64,000 bases of DNA, taken from positions 2,483,501-2,547,500 of the forward strand of contig NZ_AP014627.1 in assembly GCF_001547895.1 (NCBI RefSeq). The letters run 5' to 3'. Below the pieces are notes generated by a model that ran no database searches, was not told the DNA's origin, and worked only from the letters and a program-made list of their open reading frames with translations. The position numbers were made by a program, and so were the translations under genes. Positions 18,431 to 27,515 of the stretch are shown here, piece by piece (within the stretch, counting starts at the first letter, position 1; each line of letters begins with the position of its first letter). The DNA is from Pseudomonas sp. Os17. GTDB lineage: Bacteria > Pseudomonadota > Gammaproteobacteria > Pseudomonadales > Pseudomonadaceae.

Positions 18431-19405
18431 ATGTCCAGCCAGTTCCCAGAAGCCCGTCCCCGTCGCCTGCGTCGCTCCGAACAACTGCGCAGTCTGTTCC
18501 AGGAAACCGAATTCACCCTCAATGACCTGGTGCTGCCGATTTTCGTCGAGGAGGAAATCGACGATTTCGTGCCGATCAAGAGCATGCCCGGGGTGATGCG
18601 CATTCCCGAATCCAAGCTGGCCGGGGAGATCGAGCGTTACGCCCGCGCCGGGATCAAGTCGGTGATGACTTTCGGTGTGTCGCACCACCTGGACTGCGAC
18701 GGCAGCGATACCTGGAAGGAAAACGGCCTGGTGTCGCGCATGTCGCGCATCGCCAAGGACGCGGTGCCGGAGATGATCGTGATGTCCGACACCTGCTTCT
18801 GCGAATACACCGAGCACGGCCACTGTGGCGTGATGCACGGCCATGAAGTGGACAACGACCAGACCCTGATCAACCTCGGCAAGCAGGCGGTGGCCGCGGC
18901 CCGTGCCGGCGCCGACGTGATCGCGCCGTCGGCGGCCATGGACGGTCAGGTCCAGGCCATCCGCCGCGCCCTGGACGCCGCTGGGTTCACCCAGACGCCG
19001 ATCATGGCCTATTCCACCAAGTTCGCTTCGGCGCTCTACGGCCCGTTCCGCGAGGCCGGTGGCAGCGCGCTCAAGGGCGACCGCAAGAGCTACCAGATGA
19101 ACCCGATGAACCGCCGCGAAGCGGTGCGCGAGTCCCTGCTGGACGAGCAGGAAGGCGCCGACTCGCTGATGGTCAAGCCCGCCGGGGCCTACCTGGACAT
19201 CATCCGCGACATCCGCGAGGCCTCGCGCCTGCCGGTGGCGGCGTACCAGGTCAGCGGTGAGTACGCGATGATCAAGTTCGGCGCCCAGGCCGGGGCCATC
19301 GACGAGCAGCGGGTGGTGCGTGAAAGCCTGGGTTCGATCAAGCGCGCCGGCGCCGACCTGATCTTCACCTACTTCGCCATGGACCTGGCCCTGGCCGGGA
19401 TCTGA
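18431..19405 (+). CDS. hemB: Delta-aminolevulinic acid dehydratase (porphobilinogen synthase), zinc type
   Basis: Condenses two 5-aminolevulinate molecules to porphobilinogen in haem synthesis. The 324-residue enzyme has both Schiff-base lysines (Lys197 in YSTKFAS, Lys249 in MVKPA). The metal-binding loop reads [14 protein letters not shown] with Cys122, Cys124 and Cys132. This is the zinc-site arrangement, unlike the Asp-rich magnesium type described for P. aeruginosa. The ATG at 18431 follows AGGA. A second HemB elsewhere in the genome would be expected if this is a paralogue; that is inference. Confidence 0.95.
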   Translation: MSSQFPEARPRRLRRSEQLRSLFQETEFTLNDLVLPIFVEEEIDDFVPIKSMPGVMRIPESKLAGEIERYARAGIKSVMTFGVSHHLDCDGSDTWKENGLVSRMSRIAKDAVPEMIVMSDTCFCEYTEHGHCGVMHGHEVDNDQTLINLGKQAVAAARAGADVIAPSAAMDGQVQAIRRALDAAGFTQTPIMAYSTKFASALYGPFREAGGSALKGDRKSYQMNPMNRREAVRESLLDEQEGADSLMVKPAGAYLDIIRDIREASRLPVAAYQVSGEYAMIKFGAQAGAIDEQRVVRESLGSIKRAGADLIFTYFAMDLALAGI

Positions 19406-19430
19406 TCCCGAACCCGGCCAAACCGTCCCT

Positions 19431-19456
19431 CCACGAACGCCGCCCGGCGTTCGTGG
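19431..19456 (+). terminator. Strong hairpin after hemB
   Basis: CCACGAACGCC (19431-19441) and GGCGTTCGTGG (19446-19456) form a perfect 11-base stem with loop GCCC, 26 bases after the hemB stop. No T-run follows, so termination may be incomplete. It separates hemB from the sigma-factor operon. Confidence 0.6.
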
Positions 19457-19483
19457 CTATTGCCAAGACTTCCGCCTCTACAT

Positions 19484-19502
19484 GACAATGCGATTCATTA
19501 TC
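19484..19502 (+). promoter_or_regulatory. Fur box upstream of the ECF sigma factor
   Basis: The 19 bases starting GACAATGCGATTCATTATC match the classical Fur consensus at 15 of 19 positions by my alignment. They lie about 20 bases upstream of the sigma-factor ATG, where bound Fur would block transcription in iron-replete cells. This fits iron-starvation control of the sigma/anti-sigma pair. Confidence 0.7.
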
Positions 19503-19522
19503 AAATATGAATCCTTACTGTC

Positions 19523-20044
19523 ATGCCCGCCGACGACTTATCCCTGCGCTGCGCCGTCACCGATCTCTACACCCATCACCATGGCTGGTTGCAGGGCTGG
19601 CTGCGCCAGCGCCTGGGCAATGGCTTCGATGCCGCCGACCTGGCTCAGGACACCTTCGTGCGGGTGCTCAAGGCCCGCAACGCACAGGACATCCGTGAGC
19701 CGCGGCCCTACCTGTCGCGCATTGCCCGGGGCTTGCTGATCGATCTGTTTCGCCGCCGCTCCCTGGAGCAGGCCTACCTCGAAGCCCTGGCCCGGGTGCC
19801 CGAGGGCGAGCACCCGTCGCCGGAGGAGCAGAGCGTATTGTTCCAGGCGCTGATGGAAATCGACCGTCTGCTGGATGGCCTGGGGCCCAAGGTCAAGCAG
19901 GCCTTCCTGCTGTCCCAGTGCGACGGCCTGACCTACGAGCAGATCGCCGAGCGCCTGCAGATTTCCGTGCGCAGTGTGAGCAACTACATGGCCAAGGCCA
20001 TGGAGCACTGCTGCCTGATGCAGATGCGGATGCAGCTGTCATGA
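19523..20044 (+). CDS. FecI-like ECF sigma factor
   Basis: A 173-residue sigma70 family ECF factor. Region 2 includes DAADLAQDTFVRVLKAR and PRPYLSRIARGLLIDLFRRR. Region 4 includes LGPKVKQAFLLSQCDGLTYEQIAERLQISVRSVSNYMAKAM, a clear HTH. Together with the overlapping FecR-like gene and the TonB receptor carrying a signalling domain, it forms a cell-surface signalling system. Uptake of a particular ferric chelate should release the sigma factor to activate the receptor gene. Expression is probably Fur-controlled. Confidence 0.93.
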   Translation: MPADDLSLRCAVTDLYTHHHGWLQGWLRQRLGNGFDAADLAQDTFVRVLKARNAQDIREPRPYLSRIARGLLIDLFRRRSLEQAYLEALARVPEGEHPSPEEQSVLFQALMEIDRLLDGLGPKVKQAFLLSQCDGLTYEQIAERLQISVRSVSNYMAKAMEHCCLMQMRMQLS

Positions 20045-21012
20045 GCTTTGCCGGCCTGCAACTGAGCGTCGCCGAGCGTCAGGCCATCAGCGGCGCGGCG
20101 CGCTGGTACGCGCAATTGCGTTCCGGCAGCGCCTCCGAGCAGGAGCAGGCGGCCTGGCGCGAGTGGCTGGCCGCCGACCCCTTGCACCGCCAGGCCTGGG
20201 AGCGCATGCAGCAGTTGGGCGAGCAGATCTCGGCGCTGCCCGGCGGCCTGGCCGGCTCGACCTTGCGCGGGGCCGGGCGTTCGCGCCGCGAGCTGATGCG
20301 CAACCTGGTGGTGCTGGCCTCGGCCGGTTCCCTGGGCTGGCTGGGCTGGCGCAGCGACAGCGCCCAGCAGTTGCTGGCGGACTACCGGACGCAGATCGGC
20401 GAGCGCCGACAAGTGCGCCTGGCGGATGGCAGTTCGCTGCTGCTCAATACCAACACCTCGATCAACGTGCAGTTCGACGGCCAGCAGCGCAAGGTCCAGC
20501 TGCTGTGGGGCGAGATGCTGGTGAGCACCGGTGCCGACCCGCTGCAGCGGCCGTTCCGGGTACAGACCCGACACGCCGAGGTGCTGGCCCTGGGCACGCG
20601 CTTCGTGCTGCGCAGCGACGAGCGCGAGGAGCAGGTGGCGGTGCTGGAGCACGCGGTGCAGGTCAGCCTGGGCGATGGCAGCGCGCCGCGTCGGGTCGAG
20701 GCCGGCCAGCAACTGGCGTTCAGCGGCCGGGGCTTTGCCGCGCTGCGGCCCAACGATGCTTCGGTGGGCGCCTGGCGCCAGGGCAGCATCATCGCCATCG
20801 ACCGGCCCCTGGGGGACTTGCTGGCCGACCTGTCGCGCTACCGGCGCGGGGTGCTGCAGTGCGATCCGCAGATCGCCGGGCTGAAGATCTCCGGGGCCTT
20901 CCCCATCGACGACACCGACCGTGCCCTGGCGGCGTTGGAAAGCGGTTTCTCGCTGCAGATCAAGCGCTATACCCGTTACTGGGTGCGGGTCTCCGACAGC
21001 CGCCTGGGCTGA
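20041..21012 (+). CDS. FecR-like anti-sigma factor/regulator
   Basis: A 323-residue inner-membrane regulator overlapping the sigma-factor stop (ATGA). The N-terminal DUF4880-type cytoplasmic segment includes ARWYAQLRSGSASEQEQAAWREWLAADP. A single hydrophobic segment follows (NLVVLASAGSLGWLGW, near 85-100). The periplasmic FecR domain contains RQVRLADGSSLLLNTNTSI, and the C-terminus has a secretin/STN-like part (GVLQCDPQIAGLKISGAFP). It should relay the receptor signal to the sigma factor. Confidence 0.93.
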   Translation: MSFAGLQLSVAERQAISGAARWYAQLRSGSASEQEQAAWREWLAADPLHRQAWERMQQLGEQISALPGGLAGSTLRGAGRSRRELMRNLVVLASAGSLGWLGWRSDSAQQLLADYRTQIGERRQVRLADGSSLLLNTNTSINVQFDGQQRKVQLLWGEMLVSTGADPLQRPFRVQTRHAEVLALGTRFVLRSDEREEQVAVLEHAVQVSLGDGSAPRRVEAGQQLAFSGRGFAALRPNDASVGAWRQGSIIAIDRPLGDLLADLSRYRRGVLQCDPQIAGLKISGAFPIDDTDRALAALESGFSLQIKRYTRYWVRVSDSRLG

Positions 21013-21109
21013 AGCGTCGGAAAAAAATTTCGTGATCCTTGCAGGTTGGCCAGCCCTGGTCCGGCTTATCCCCCAGTGGATTCATTTTCGTTAGCGGGGA
21101 AGGCAAAGC

Positions 21110-23584
21110 ATGTCTGATGTTCACAAGTCGACGTTGGCCCGGGCAATCAAGCTCGGGCTCTGGGGTGCACTGGCGGTTTACGGGGCGACGCTGTTGCCGT
21201 TGACCGCGCTGGCGGCCAGCGAGCAGAGCGCCGTGCGCCGCTTCGACATTGCCCCAGGGGATCTGACCGAGGTGCTGAGCCGCTACGCCAGCGCTGCTGG
21301 GGCGGCGATTTCCTTCGACGCGCGACAGACCGCCGGCCAGCGTTCGGCGGGGCTCCAGGGGGATTACGGGGTGCAGGAAGGCTTTGCGCGGATTCTCGCC
21401 GGCAGTGGCTGGCAGGCCGAACCCCAGAGCAACGGCAGCTACGTGCTGCGCCCCGTGCCCAAGGGCAATGGCACCCTGGAGCTGGGCACCACCCAGGTGC
21501 AGGGCCAGGAGCTGGGGGCCACCACCGAGTATTCCGGTTCCTACACCACCGGCGCGGTGACCATCGGCAAGGGCCAGCACTCGCTGAAGGAAACCCCGCA
21601 GTCGGTGACCGTGATCACCCGCAAGATGCTCGACGACCAGAACCTCAACACCATCGACCAGGTGATGGAAAAGACCCCGGGCATCACCCTCTACGACTCG
21701 CCCATGGGCGGCAAGTATTTCTATTCCCGGGGCTTTCGCATGACCGGCCAGTATCAGTACGACGGCGTGCCCCTGGACATGGGCAGCAGCTACGTGCAGG
21801 CCGACAGCTTCAGCAGCGACATGGCCTTCTATGACCGGGTGGAGATCTTGCGCGGCGCCGCCGGCATGCTCAAGGGCGCGGGCGGCACCGCCGGCTCGGT
21901 GAACTTCGTGCGCAAGCGCGGCCAGGCCACGCCCCACACCGAGCTGACGATGTCCGCCGGCAGTTGGGACAACTACCGGGCCCAGGTGGACACCGGCGGG
22001 CCGTTGAACGATGCCGGCACCGTCCGTGGCCGGGCAGTGGTCACCCAGCAGACCCGGCAGTATTTCTACGACCTGGGCGAGCGCAAGGATCAGGTCTACT
22101 ACGGCGCCCTGGACTTCGACCTCAGCGACGCCACCACCCTGGGCCTGGGCATGGCCTATGAAGACGTCGACTCGCGCCCGTGCTGGGGCGGCCTGCCGCG
22201 CTACAGCGACGGCAGCGACCTCAAGCTCGGCCGTTCCACCTGCCTGAACACCGCCTGGAACAACTCGCGCAGCAAGCGCGCGACCTATTTCGCCGACCTC
22301 AAGCAGCAACTCAACGACGACTGGGCGCTGAAGGTGGCCGGGGTCTACAGCCGCAACACCCAGGACATCGAGTACGCCTTCCCCAGCGGTTCGGTGCCGG
22401 TGGGGGCCAACCGTTCCAGCACCCTGATGCTGGGCAGCACCTATGACTACGATCAGGTGGACTACGGCTTTGACGCCTATGTCGACGGCCGCTTCCAGGC
22501 CTTTGGCCGGGAGCACGAACTGGTCGTCGGTGCCAACGCCAGCCGCTCGATCAAGGACGACTTCTACGCCGTGGCCGGCTTGCCGCAGCGGCAGAACGTG
22601 CTGGACCCCGATCACCACCTGCCCAAGCCCGATGCCAGCTACTACGAAAGCAATTCCACCCGGGGCGGCCCCTCTGATCTGCGGATCCAGCAGCAGGGGC
22701 TGTATTCCACCCTGCGCCTGAAACTCGCCGACCCGCTGACCCTGGTCATGGGCAGCCGGGTCAGTTGGTACAAGTCGCAGAACGATGCCGTGGCCTACTG
22801 GCGCGACACCCGCACCCCCAGCAGCGCCCGTTCCAAGGAAACCGGCGAGGTCACGCCGTTCGCCGGGGTGCTGTACGACCTCAACGACAACCTCACGGTC
22901 TACGCCAGCTACTCCAGCATCTTCACCCCTCAGGGCAGCTATCGGACCCTGGACGGTGCGTCTCTCAAGCCGCTGGTGGGCAAGAGCTACGAAGCGGGGA
23001 TCAAGGGCGAGTGGTTTGACGGTCGCCTGAACAGCGCCTTCAGCCTGTTCCGCACGATTCAGGAGGATGCGCAGCAGGACGATCCGGCCTGCCCGGACAG
23101 CACCTGCTCGCTGAACTCGGGCAAGGTCCGTGCCCAGGGCTTTGAGGCCGAAGTCAGCGGTGAGGTGATCGAACGCCTGCAACTGCTGGCCGGCTACACC
23201 TACACCCAGACCAAGACCCTGGAGGATGCCGACAGCAGCAAGAACGGCCAGTCGTTCAACTCCTACGTGCCGCGGCACCTGCTGCGGGTGTGGGGCGACT
23301 ACCAACTGGGCGGTGCCCTGGAGCGCTTCAATGTGGGGGCTGGGGTCAACGCGCAAAGCGACAACTACCGGGTCTCGCCCACCAGCGGCAAGCACATCAG
23401 CCAGGCCGGCTATGCGATCTGGAACGGGCGCATCGGCTATCGCATCGACGACACCTGGTCCCTGGCGCTCAACGGCAACAACCTGCTGGACAAGCGCTAC
23501 TACACCACCATCGGCACCGAAGGCTTCGGCAACTTCTACGGCGACCCGCGCAACTTCACCCTGTCGGTCAAGGCCGATTTCTAA
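21110..23584 (+). CDS. TonB-dependent ferric-siderophore receptor with signalling domain
   Basis: An 824-residue outer-membrane transducer. After a signal peptide ending near LTALAAS comes an STN signalling domain (RRFDIAPGDLTEVLSRYASAAG). A TonB-box-like stretch (LELGTTQVQG) and a plug domain follow (SLKETPQSVTVITRKML; RGAAGMLKG). A 22-strand-type barrel ends FTLSVKADF with the terminal aromatic residue. The closest style is FpvA/FoxA-like hydroxamate receptors, but the ligand cannot be fixed. It lies downstream of the sigma/anti-sigma pair, which should control it. Confidence 0.94.
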   Translation: MSDVHKSTLARAIKLGLWGALAVYGATLLPLTALAASEQSAVRRFDIAPGDLTEVLSRYASAAGAAISFDARQTAGQRSAGLQGDYGVQEGFARILAGSGWQAEPQSNGSYVLRPVPKGNGTLELGTTQVQGQELGATTEYSGSYTTGAVTIGKGQHSLKETPQSVTVITRKMLDDQNLNTIDQVMEKTPGITLYDSPMGGKYFYSRGFRMTGQYQYDGVPLDMGSSYVQADSFSSDMAFYDRVEILRGAAGMLKGAGGTAGSVNFVRKRGQATPHTELTMSAGSWDNYRAQVDTGGPLNDAGTVRGRAVVTQQTRQYFYDLGERKDQVYYGALDFDLSDATTLGLGMAYEDVDSRPCWGGLPRYSDGSDLKLGRSTCLNTAWNNSRSKRATYFADLKQQLNDDWALKVAGVYSRNTQDIEYAFPSGSVPVGANRSSTLMLGSTYDYDQVDYGFDAYVDGRFQAFGREHELVVGANASRSIKDDFYAVAGLPQRQNVLDPDHHLPKPDASYYESNSTRGGPSDLRIQQQGLYSTLRLKLADPLTLVMGSRVSWYKSQNDAVAYWRDTRTPSSARSKETGEVTPFAGVLYDLNDNLTVYASYSSIFTPQGSYRTLDGASLKPLVGKSYEAGIKGEWFDGRLNSAFSLFRTIQEDAQQDDPACPDSTCSLNSGKVRAQGFEAEVSGEVIERLQLLAGYTYTQTKTLEDADSSKNGQSFNSYVPRHLLRVWGDYQLGGALERFNVGAGVNAQSDNYRVSPTSGKHISQAGYAIWNGRIGYRIDDTWSLALNGNNLLDKRYYTTIGTEGFGNFYGDPRNFTLSVKADF

Positions 23585-23753
23585 GGGCCCTGGCGCTCGG
23601 GCAGGCTTTCTGCGCGCTCGCTTCAGGCCTTGGGCGGTGCGGCGTCGAGCGGAGCCATGACCCGTCGCAACCGCGGCTAGGGGGGGGGAGGGCGGCGCCT
23701 ATGCATGTGCAACCCGATGCCCGGCCCCGGCTGCGCAGTGCGCCGAGCGCGGA

Positions 23754-25304
23754 TCAGCGCGGTTTGAGGGCGGCCGGGCTGTTCTGCGGGGAGATCTCGC
23801 GCTCGCGGAAATAACGCTCCAGCACCCGCGGATCGGCCGAACGTTCGGCCAGGGCCACGTAGGTGTCCGGGCGCAGCAGGTACAGGGCGTTGCGCGCCAG
23901 CCCCGCGTGGGCGTGGGCCGGGCGCCAGTCGAAGAGGCGCAACGGCACCCGGTGTTCGGCGCACCAGTCCTGTACCGCGTTGCTGGTGACGCCGTAGACG
24001 TGCACCTGCCAGCCCAGGTGATCGAGGCTGTCGAAGTTGTCGTGCTCGCCGTCGCGGACCCAGGGCAGGCGGTCGCCGCCGTGCACTGGGCCGACGCCAC
24101 CGGCGCTTAGGGGCATGCCCCGGTAGTTGAGGGTGATCTGCGACACGGTGCGAAAGAGAAATTCCCGGGCACTGTCAAAGGCGGCGATCTTCGGCAGCAG
24201 CAGGGGCGCCAGGCGGGTGCGTACCAGGTAGGCGACCGGGCCATCGGCGGTGGCGAAGCTGAACACCCGGTCGGTGGTGGCCACCAGGCGCCGGGCAAAC
24301 TCCATGCGTTCGATCTCATAGCTGTCCAGCAGGCTTTCGGCGCTCTGGCCGCTGAGCACCGCCGCCAGTTTCCAGGCCAGGTTGATGGCGTCGCCGATCC
24401 CGGTGTTCATGCCCTGGCCGCCGGCCGGGCTGTGCACATGGGCGGCGTCCCCCAGCAGGAATACCCGGCCGCAGCGAAACTGCTCGGCCACCCGGTGATG
24501 CACCTTGTAGGTGGAGAACCAGTTGACCTGGTTCACCTCGACCTTGAGCTGGCGCATGGCGCGCTGGCTGACGTCTTCGAAACGCAGGTTTTCCGGGTGT
24601 TCGGCCCGTTCGTCGCGCACCGTGCCGATCAGCCGCGCGCGGCCGCTGTGGGCCAGGGGAAACACCGCGAGAAAGTCGGCGTCGTCCAGGTCCACGTGCA
24701 ACTGGCCGTCGATGCTCGGGCCGCTGGCCTCGACATCGGCGACATAGAACACCTGCTGGTAGGTGCCGCCGGGAAAGCCGCTGCCCAGGGTCTTGCGCAC
24801 CGTGGAGCGGGCGCCGTCGCAGCCGGCCAGGTAGAAGGCCTGGCAGTGTTCCTCGCGGCCGTCGGGGCCGCGCAGGCGGGCGTTGATCAGGTGGCCGTGG
24901 TCGGTGAAGGCCAGCAGTTCGGTGCCCCGTTCGACCTCCACCCCCAGCAGCGCCAGGCGCTCGATCAGCAGCTGCTCGTGTTCGTCCTGGGGAAAGATCT
25001 GCAGGAAGGGGTAGGGCGTCAGGTCTTCGCCGATGGCGTTGAACGGCAGTTGTGCGGCCCGTTCGCCGCGGACCCAGAGGTTGACCGCCGGCACGTGGTG
25101 GCCGCGTTCGACGATGGCCTGGGTCAGGTCCAGCTGGCGGTACAGCTCCAGGGTCCGGGCCTGCACCGCCAGGGCCCGGGAGGTGGTGCCCGGGCCGAGG
25201 GTCTTGTCGATGATCCGTACCTTGATCCCCTGCCGGCGCAGCCAGAGCGCCAGCACCAGGCCGGTGGGGCCGGCGCCGATGATCAGTACGTCGCTGCAGT
25301 TCAT
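23754..25304 (-). CDS. FAD-dependent aromatic monooxygenase (PHBH/MhpA-like)
   Basis: A 516-residue flavoprotein hydroxylase. The N-terminal FAD motif VLIIGAGPTGLVLA (6-19), the NADPH/FAD motif LAGCDGARSTVRK and the ribityl-binding GRVFLLGDAAHVHSPAGGQGMNTGIGDA are all present. The C-terminal thioredoxin-like extension is typical of the MhpA/PgaE subgroup. Such enzymes hydroxylate phenolic or polyketide rings. The gene is convergent with the TonB receptor. The upstream LysE gene is 64 bases away on the same strand. The substrate is unknown. Confidence 0.9.
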   Translation of the reverse strand: MNCSDVLIIGAGPTGLVLALWLRRQGIKVRIIDKTLGPGTTSRALAVQARTLELYRQLDLTQAIVERGHHVPAVNLWVRGERAAQLPFNAIGEDLTPYPFLQIFPQDEHEQLLIERLALLGVEVERGTELLAFTDHGHLINARLRGPDGREEHCQAFYLAGCDGARSTVRKTLGSGFPGGTYQQVFYVADVEASGPSIDGQLHVDLDDADFLAVFPLAHSGRARLIGTVRDERAEHPENLRFEDVSQRAMRQLKVEVNQVNWFSTYKVHHRVAEQFRCGRVFLLGDAAHVHSPAGGQGMNTGIGDAINLAWKLAAVLSGQSAESLLDSYEIERMEFARRLVATTDRVFSFATADGPVAYLVRTRLAPLLLPKIAAFDSAREFLFRTVSQITLNYRGMPLSAGGVGPVHGGDRLPWVRDGEHDNFDSLDHLGWQVHVYGVTSNAVQDWCAEHRVPLRLFDWRPAHAHAGLARNALYLLRPDTYVALAERSADPRVLERYFREREISPQNSPAALKPR

Positions 25305-25367
25305 GTGTTTGCCCTCGCTAAGAGATCAACGTTATGCATCGGACTGCGGGCGGCGCCTGCCGCGGGG

Positions 25368-25982
25368 TCAACGCTGGGCGAAGGCCAGGTTCAGGCCCAG
25401 TCCCGCGAAGCTTGCGGCAAAGCTGCCGCGCAACCAGTTCTGCACCTTGGGCGACTCGATCACCGCGGTACGGAACAGATTGGCCAGCAGGCCGTAGAGC
25501 ACGAACACGAAGAAGGTCATGGCCATGAACACGCCGCTCAGGAGCAGCATCTGCGGGATCGGGTCGCTGCCGTCGTGGGCGATGAACTGGGGCAGGAAGG
25601 CCAGGAAGAAAATGGTCAGCTTGGGGTTGAGGATGTTCAGCAGGCAGGCCTTGAGCATCAGCGCGCCGGCGCCGTGGCTCACCGCCTTGCTGTCCACCGC
25701 AAAGGCCGAGCGATCACGCCAGGTGGCGTAGGCCAGGTAGAGCAGATAGGCGACCCCGGCGAACTTCAGGCCCTGGAAGGCCAGGGCGCTGGTGTGCAGG
25801 ATCGCCGACAGGCCGAGGATCGAGGCCAGCAGGTGCGGGACGATCCCGGCGGTGCAGCCGATGGCGGTGAACAGGCTGGCGCGCTTGCCGGCCACCAGGG
25901 CGGTGGAAATGGTCAGGATCACGCCGCTGCCGGGAATCAGCACGACAATCAGGCTGGTAAGCAGAAAATCCAGGGTCAACAT
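25368..25982 (-). CDS. LysE/RhtB-family amino-acid exporter
   Basis: A 204-residue inner-membrane protein of the LysE superfamily. The N-terminus (MLTLDFLLTSLIVVLIPGSGVILTISTALVAGKRA) carries the family's P-G-P/S-G-like turn. Further hydrophobic spans include GLKFAGVAYLLYLAYATW and ILNPKLTIFFLAFLPQF. These proteins export amino acids or homoserine lactones. The gene lies upstream of, and in the same direction as, the monooxygenase gene; a functional link is possible but not shown. Confidence 0.9.
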   Translation of the reverse strand: MLTLDFLLTSLIVVLIPGSGVILTISTALVAGKRASLFTAIGCTAGIVPHLLASILGLSAILHTSALAFQGLKFAGVAYLLYLAYATWRDRSAFAVDSKAVSHGAGALMLKACLLNILNPKLTIFFLAFLPQFIAHDGSDPIPQMLLLSGVFMAMTFFVFVLYGLLANLFRTAVIESPKVQNWLRGSFAASFAGLGLNLAFAQR

Positions 25983-26055
25983 CCGGGTGTCACTCCATTG
26001 AGGGCGGGGTCATCAAAGTACACCCAGCCACACCGCCAATAGAAGGATTTTAGCC

Positions 26056-26310
26056 TGTAGCCGCTGCTGAGCCTGCGAAGCTGCGCACCTTGCCTGGCGA
26101 TTTCCCGTCGATCACGCAGAGGCCTCAGGGTCCGAAGCCTTTCGCAGCCTGCGGCAGCGGTGGCACAAACCCCGGATCGGCATTGGCCGTAGCCGCTGCT
26201 GAGCCTGCGAAGCTGCGCGAAGGTCCGCAGGACCTTGCCTGGCGATTTCCCGTCGATCACGCAGAGGCCTCAGGGTCCGCAGCCTTTCGCAGCCTGCGGC
26301 AGCGGCTACA
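26056..26310. repeat. Two tandem REP-bounded units
   Basis: Units begin near 26056 and 26189 with (T)GTAGCCGCTGCTGAGCC and end with GCAGCCTGCGGCAGCGG at about 26160 and 26310. They share an inner GATTTCCCGTCGATCACGC segment. They fill most of the 422-base gap between the LysE gene and the DUF1615 lipoprotein gene. The first unit lacks the AAGGTCCGCAGGACCTT hairpin present in the second, so they are not identical. Confidence 0.85.
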
Positions 26311-26404
26311 GGGCGTGGCGGGAACAGCGCTCGCATTCTTTGGTCGAACGCCCCAGCCGCTGCTTTACTTGCACGGCCCTCGTCCAGCCATCTTGCGGAG
26401 TCCC

Positions 26405-27496
26405 ATGATTTCCTCTCGTCTTCTCAGTTGCTGCCTGGGCCTGTCGCTGCTGGCCGGTTGCGCCAGCCCACGTGGCCCCCAGGCACCGACGCTGACCCCG
26501 GAGCAGACCCAGGCGCGGATCCTGCGCCTGCTGCCGGCCCATGTCGGCGACCGCCAGGGCTGGGCCCGGGACATCCAGGTGGCCTTCAGCGCCCAGGGGT
26601 TGGAACCGAGCCCGAGCAACCTGTGCGCGGTGCTGGCGGTGACCGAGCAGGAATCGACCTTCCAGGTCGACCCGACGGTGCCGGGCCTGGGACGCATTGC
26701 CCGGGAGGAAATCGACCGCCGCGCGGCCAAGGTGCATGTGCCGGCGTTGCTGGTCAGCGCCGCCCTGCAAGTGCGCGGCGCGGACGGCCAGTCCTACAGC
26801 CAGCGCCTGGCCCGGGCCCGCAGCGAGAAGGAGCTGAGCGCGATCTTCGACGACTTCATCGGCCAGGTGCCCCTGGGCCAGACCCTGTTCGGCCGTTTCA
26901 ACCCGGTGCACACCGGCGGGCCGATGCAGGTCAGCATCGAGTTTGCCCAGCAGCATGCTCAGGGCTATCCCTATCCGGTGCAGGGCACCATTCGCCATGA
27001 AGTCTTCAGTCGCCGTGGCGGCCTGTACTTCGGCATCGCCCACCTTTTGGGCTACCCGGTGGACTACCCGCAACCGCTGTACCGCTTCGCCGACTTCAAC
27101 GCCGGCTGGTACGCCAGCCGCAACGCTGCCTTCCAGGCTGCGGTCAGCCGCCTCAGCGGGATCAAGTTGGCCCTGGACGGCGACCTGATCCGTTACGACT
27201 CGCTCCTGCCCGGCAGTACCGAACTGGCGGTGCGCACCCTGGGCAAGCAACTGGGGCTGCGCAACCCGCAGATCCGTGAGCAGATGGAACAGGGCGACCG
27301 CCAGGACTTCGCCCAGACCGAGCTGTACCGCCAGGTGTTTGCCCTGGCCGATCGAGCCGCCGGCCGGCCCGTGCCACGCCAGCAGTTGCCGGGCATCGAA
27401 CTCAAGAGCCCGAAGATCACCCGCCAGTTGACCACCGCCTGGTTCGCCAAGCGCGTGGATGAACGCTACCAGCGTTGCCTGCAACGGCCGCTGTAA
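26405..27496 (+). CDS. DUF1615 lipoprotein
   Basis: A 363-residue protein with a lipoprotein signal peptide (SSRLLSCCLGLSLLAGC), the lipobox Cys being residue 19, followed by a globular domain matching DUF1615 (SNLCAVLAVTEQESTF; GPMQVSIEFA; HTGGP). The E-Q-E-S-T-F stretch recalls the catalytic region of lysozyme-like transglycosylases, but enzymatic activity is not established. The ATG at 26405 was chosen because it gives the signal peptide. Confidence 0.88.
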   Translation: MISSRLLSCCLGLSLLAGCASPRGPQAPTLTPEQTQARILRLLPAHVGDRQGWARDIQVAFSAQGLEPSPSNLCAVLAVTEQESTFQVDPTVPGLGRIAREEIDRRAAKVHVPALLVSAALQVRGADGQSYSQRLARARSEKELSAIFDDFIGQVPLGQTLFGRFNPVHTGGPMQVSIEFAQQHAQGYPYPVQGTIRHEVFSRRGGLYFGIAHLLGYPVDYPQPLYRFADFNAGWYASRNAAFQAAVSRLSGIKLALDGDLIRYDSLLPGSTELAVRTLGKQLGLRNPQIREQMEQGDRQDFAQTELYRQVFALADRAAGRPVPRQQLPGIELKSPKITRQLTTAWFAKRVDERYQRCLQRPL

Positions 27497-27515
27497 CCCC
27501 AAGGGCCTGCCCGTC

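Noticed and set aside
20960..23395. 811-codon minus-strand open frame
   Set aside because: Antisense to the TonB receptor, whose domains are clear; composition is that of a codon-position shadow.
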